The notes under the pieces were generated by a model. The model saw nothing but the letters and a program-made list of their open reading frames with translations, was not told the origin of the DNA and did not search any database. A DNA stretch of 7,085 bases from Oscillospiraceae bacterium (GTDB taxonomy: Bacteria; Bacillota; Clostridia; Oscillospirales; Ruminococcaceae), in contig SVNB01000089.1 of NCBI GenBank assembly GCA_015067125.1, positions 1 through 7,085 of the forward strand, given 5' to 3'. The first letter of the stretch is position 1. The number at the start of each line of letters is the position of its first letter. Below are positions 5,755 to 7,085 of this stretch, one piece after another. Both the position numbers and the translations under genes were made by a program.

Positions 5755-5770
5755 CACCATATTCAAATGA

Positions 5771-5955
5771 ATAGCGTCAGATGAAGTTCGCAGGAAAAAG
5801 CATTGCTTGCCGAAGGAGCAACACTCTCAGGCGTTCCGTATGGAATGGGGACTGCGAATGGATGAAAGACTGGAGAAGTTCGCTGCGCGCGGATGCCGAA
5901 GGTGCAAGTTCTTTTGTTTTAAAGGACGAATCTCTCAGGCCAAAGGACAGTTTTT
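5771..5955 (+). promoter_or_regulatory. Tandem glycine riboswitch (gcvT-type, two aptamers)
   Basis: Two glycine aptamers in series. Aptamer 1: P1 TTCGCAG (5787-5793)/CTGCGAA (5852-5858), conserved core GCCGAAGGAGCAA (5809-5821) and CTCTCAGG (5824-5831), GGGGAC before the P1 3' strand. Linker with GGATGA, echoing GATGA in the leader, as expected for the leader-linker kink-turn. Aptamer 2: P1 AAAGACTG (5865-5872)/CAGTTTTT (5948-5955), GGAGA in P2, core GCCGAAGGTGCAA (5895-5907), a P3 stem GTTCTTT/AAAGGAC, then CTCTCAGG (5932-5939) and AAAGGACAG. These are the diagnostic gcvT-class motifs, present twice. The RNA senses glycine and controls the downstream AGCS symporter. Aptamer 1 is unusual: GGAAAA replaces GGAGAG in P2 and an extra TTCC-GTAT-GGAA hairpin is inserted before GGGGAC. 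Confidence 0.95.
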
Positions 5956-5956
5956 T

Positions 5957-5995
5957 CGATATTTTTAAAACAGGTATGCCCTGTTTTGTCTATCG
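5957..5995 (+). promoter_or_regulatory. Intervening hairpin of the riboswitch expression platform
   Basis: AAAACAGG (5967-5974)/CCTGTTTT (5980-5987) form an 8 bp stem with loop TATGC, extended below by CGATA (5957-5961)/TATCG (5991-5995). It lies between aptamer 2 and the main terminator and is followed by GGTCTTTTTG, so it could be a pause site, a weak terminator or a structural spacer that competes with antiterminator pairing. Confidence 0.55.
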
Positions 5996-6005
5996 GGTCT
6001 TTTTG

Positions 6006-6050
6006 CAGCGAAAATTCCGTCTTTCGGTTTTTTCGCTGTTTTTGTTTTTT
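6006..6050 (+). terminator. Riboswitch-controlled intrinsic terminator
   Basis: CAGCGAAAATTCCG (6006-6019) pairs with CGGTTTTTTCGCTG (6025-6038): 5+4 bp, a TT/TT internal loop, 3 bp and loop TCTTT, followed by TTTTTGTTTTTT (6039-6050). It ends just before the symporter's ribosome binding site (AAGGAG, 6058-6063), the classic position of a transcription-attenuating expression platform. Confidence 0.9.
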
Positions 6051-6071
6051 AGAAGAAAAGGAGAAAACATC

Positions 6072-7085
6072 ATGGAAGAAATTCTTGCAAAAATTGCCGA
6101 AGTCAACAGTGTTGTCTATAACTTTGTCTGGGTAACGATAGGTATTGTTCTTCTTTTGGGAAGCGGCTTTATTTGTACCGTTATTACAAAAGCTTTTCAG
6201 TTCACCCATTTTGGACATTGGGTAAAAGAAACCATCGGTTCGATTTTTACGGATAAAAACGTAAACGATAAATCCGATAAACGCAATATTTCCCAGTTCC
6301 AGGCCCTTTGCACCGCCCTTTCCGCAACGGTAGGTACGGGTAATATTTCCGGTACTGCAACGGCAATCGTTTTCGGCGGTCCCGGAGCGATTTTCTGGAT
6401 GTGGGTCGCCGCCATTCTTGGTATGATGACCAACTTTTCCGAAAACGTGCTTGGTATTTTCTATCGCCGCAAAAATGAACAGGGCGAATGGTGCGGCGGC
6501 GCAATGTATTACCTTAAAGACGGCCTTGGCGCAAAAAAAGGCTGCAAATGGATAGGTTCCATCCTTGCGGTTCTTTTCAGCATCTTCTGCATTTTTGCTT
6601 CCTTTGGTATCGGCAACCTCAGCCAGATGAACTCCATTGCGGTAAACCTTGATTCCGCGTTTGGAATCCCCAACTGGTTCACCGGCGCAGCTTTTGTTAT
6701 TATTGCGGGCCTTGTTATCGTCGGCGGCCTTAAAAGAATCGCTTCCGTAACCGAAAAAATCGTTCCCACCATGGTCGTTCTTTATCTTATCGGAACAATC
6801 GCAATTTTTATCGCAAACATAGATATGGCAGGCGCTGTTTTTGCTTCCATTTTTAAAAACGCCTTTGGTGTTGATGCCGTTGCCGGCGGTTTTGCTGGTA
6901 TTGTGATGAAAGAAGTTGTAACCTGGGGCTGCAAACGCGGCGTTTTCTCCAACGAAGCCGGCCTTGGTTCTTCCGTTATGGTGCATTCCTGCTCCAACGT
7001 AAAAGAACCAGTTAAACAGGGTATGTGGGGCATTTTCGAGGTATTTGTTGATACCCTTATCGTATGCACTCTTTCCGCATTTGCG
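6072..7085 (+). CDS. AGCS-family sodium:alanine/glycine symporter (C-terminus cut by window edge)
   Basis: The 338 codons to the window edge encode the first three quarters of an alanine-or-glycine:cation symporter (family length about 450-490). These are inner-membrane, LeuT-fold carriers that import alanine and/or glycine with Na+ (or H+). Seen directly: N-terminal helix, then SQFQALCTALSATVGTGNISG (residues 74-94, GTGNI at 88-92), GGPGAIFWMW at 102-111, multiple hydrophobic membrane spans, and RGVFSNEAGLGS at 289-300, the family signature. The ATG at 6072 has AAGGAG (6058-6063) at 8 nt spacing. It sits directly behind a tandem glycine riboswitch and its terminator, which supports glycine as a physiological substrate. 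No frameshift is visible. Confidence 0.95.
   Translation, partial: MEEILAKIAEVNSVVYNFVWVTIGIVLLLGSGFICTVITKAFQFTHFGHWVKETIGSIFTDKNVNDKSDKRNISQFQALCTALSATVGTGNISGTATAIVFGGPGAIFWMWVAAILGMMTNFSENVLGIFYRRKNEQGEWCGGAMYYLKDGLGAKKGCKWIGSILAVLFSIFCIFASFGIGNLSQMNSIAVNLDSAFGIPNWFTGAAFVIIAGLVIVGGLKRIASVTEKIVPTMVVLYLIGTIAIFIANIDMAGAVFASIFKNAFGVDAVAGGFAGIVMKEVVTWGCKRGVFSNEAGLGSSVMVHSCSNVKEPVKQGMWGIFEVFVDTLIVCTLSAFA

Noticed and set aside
5919..6986. A 355-codon open frame on the minus strand
   Set aside because: It is antisense to the AGCS symporter and riboswitch, has no family-like motifs, is rich in Lys/Asn/His as expected of a shadow frame, and lacks a good ribosome site.

Overview
The window looks like a chromosomal segment of an anaerobic, low-to-mid GC Firmicute, most likely a gut-type Clostridia (Eubacteriales/Oscillospiraceae-like). 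This is inferred from AGGAGG-type ribosome binding sites, several well-formed sigma-A promoters (TTGNNN, 16-17 nt, TATAAT-like), a class B sortase, a bacterial microcompartment operon, a bacterial PH-domain protein and a tandem glycine riboswitch. Lineage is inferred from style and cannot be settled from the window alone.

Layout. Everything from about 1 to 5597 is on the minus strand; the last 1.3 kb is on the plus strand. Reading the minus strand from its upstream side: (a) a lipoprotein with a charged stalk and a beta-propeller-like body (4458-5597), followed by an intrinsic terminator; (b) the C-terminal half of a FeoB-type ferrous iron transporter (3538-4389) with no GTPase domain and no visible start signals, abutting that terminator, so probably a 5'-truncated remnant; (c) a two-gene unit of a bacterial PH-domain protein (3126-3500) and a macro-domain protein (2571-3101), driven by a promoter that begins inside the feoB remnant and closed by a terminator; (d) a monocistronic class B sortase (1586-2461) with its own promoter; (e) tRNA-Ala(GGC) (1422-1497) with its own promoter and a strong terminator; (f) the start of a bacterial microcompartment operon: promoter, about 90 nt leader, two tandem circularly permuted EutS/PduU-family shell proteins, and an EutP/PduV-family GTPase running off the left edge.

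On the plus strand, a promoter at 5726-5754 drives a tandem glycine riboswitch (about 5771-5955), a downstream expression platform with a strong terminator (6006-6050), and an AGCS-family sodium:alanine/glycine symporter (6072 to beyond the right edge). The likely logic is glycine-responsive control of amino-acid uptake. The overlap between aptamer-2 P1 and a possible antiterminator suggests an OFF switch.

Most noteworthy points: the duplicated permuted shell genes, the second with an amphipathic N-terminal extension; the unusual first glycine aptamer (weakened P2, inserted hairpin) and the predicted OFF wiring; the headless feoB; and the macro-domain/PH-domain pairing. No CRISPR, insertion sequence, rRNA or phage gene was seen.
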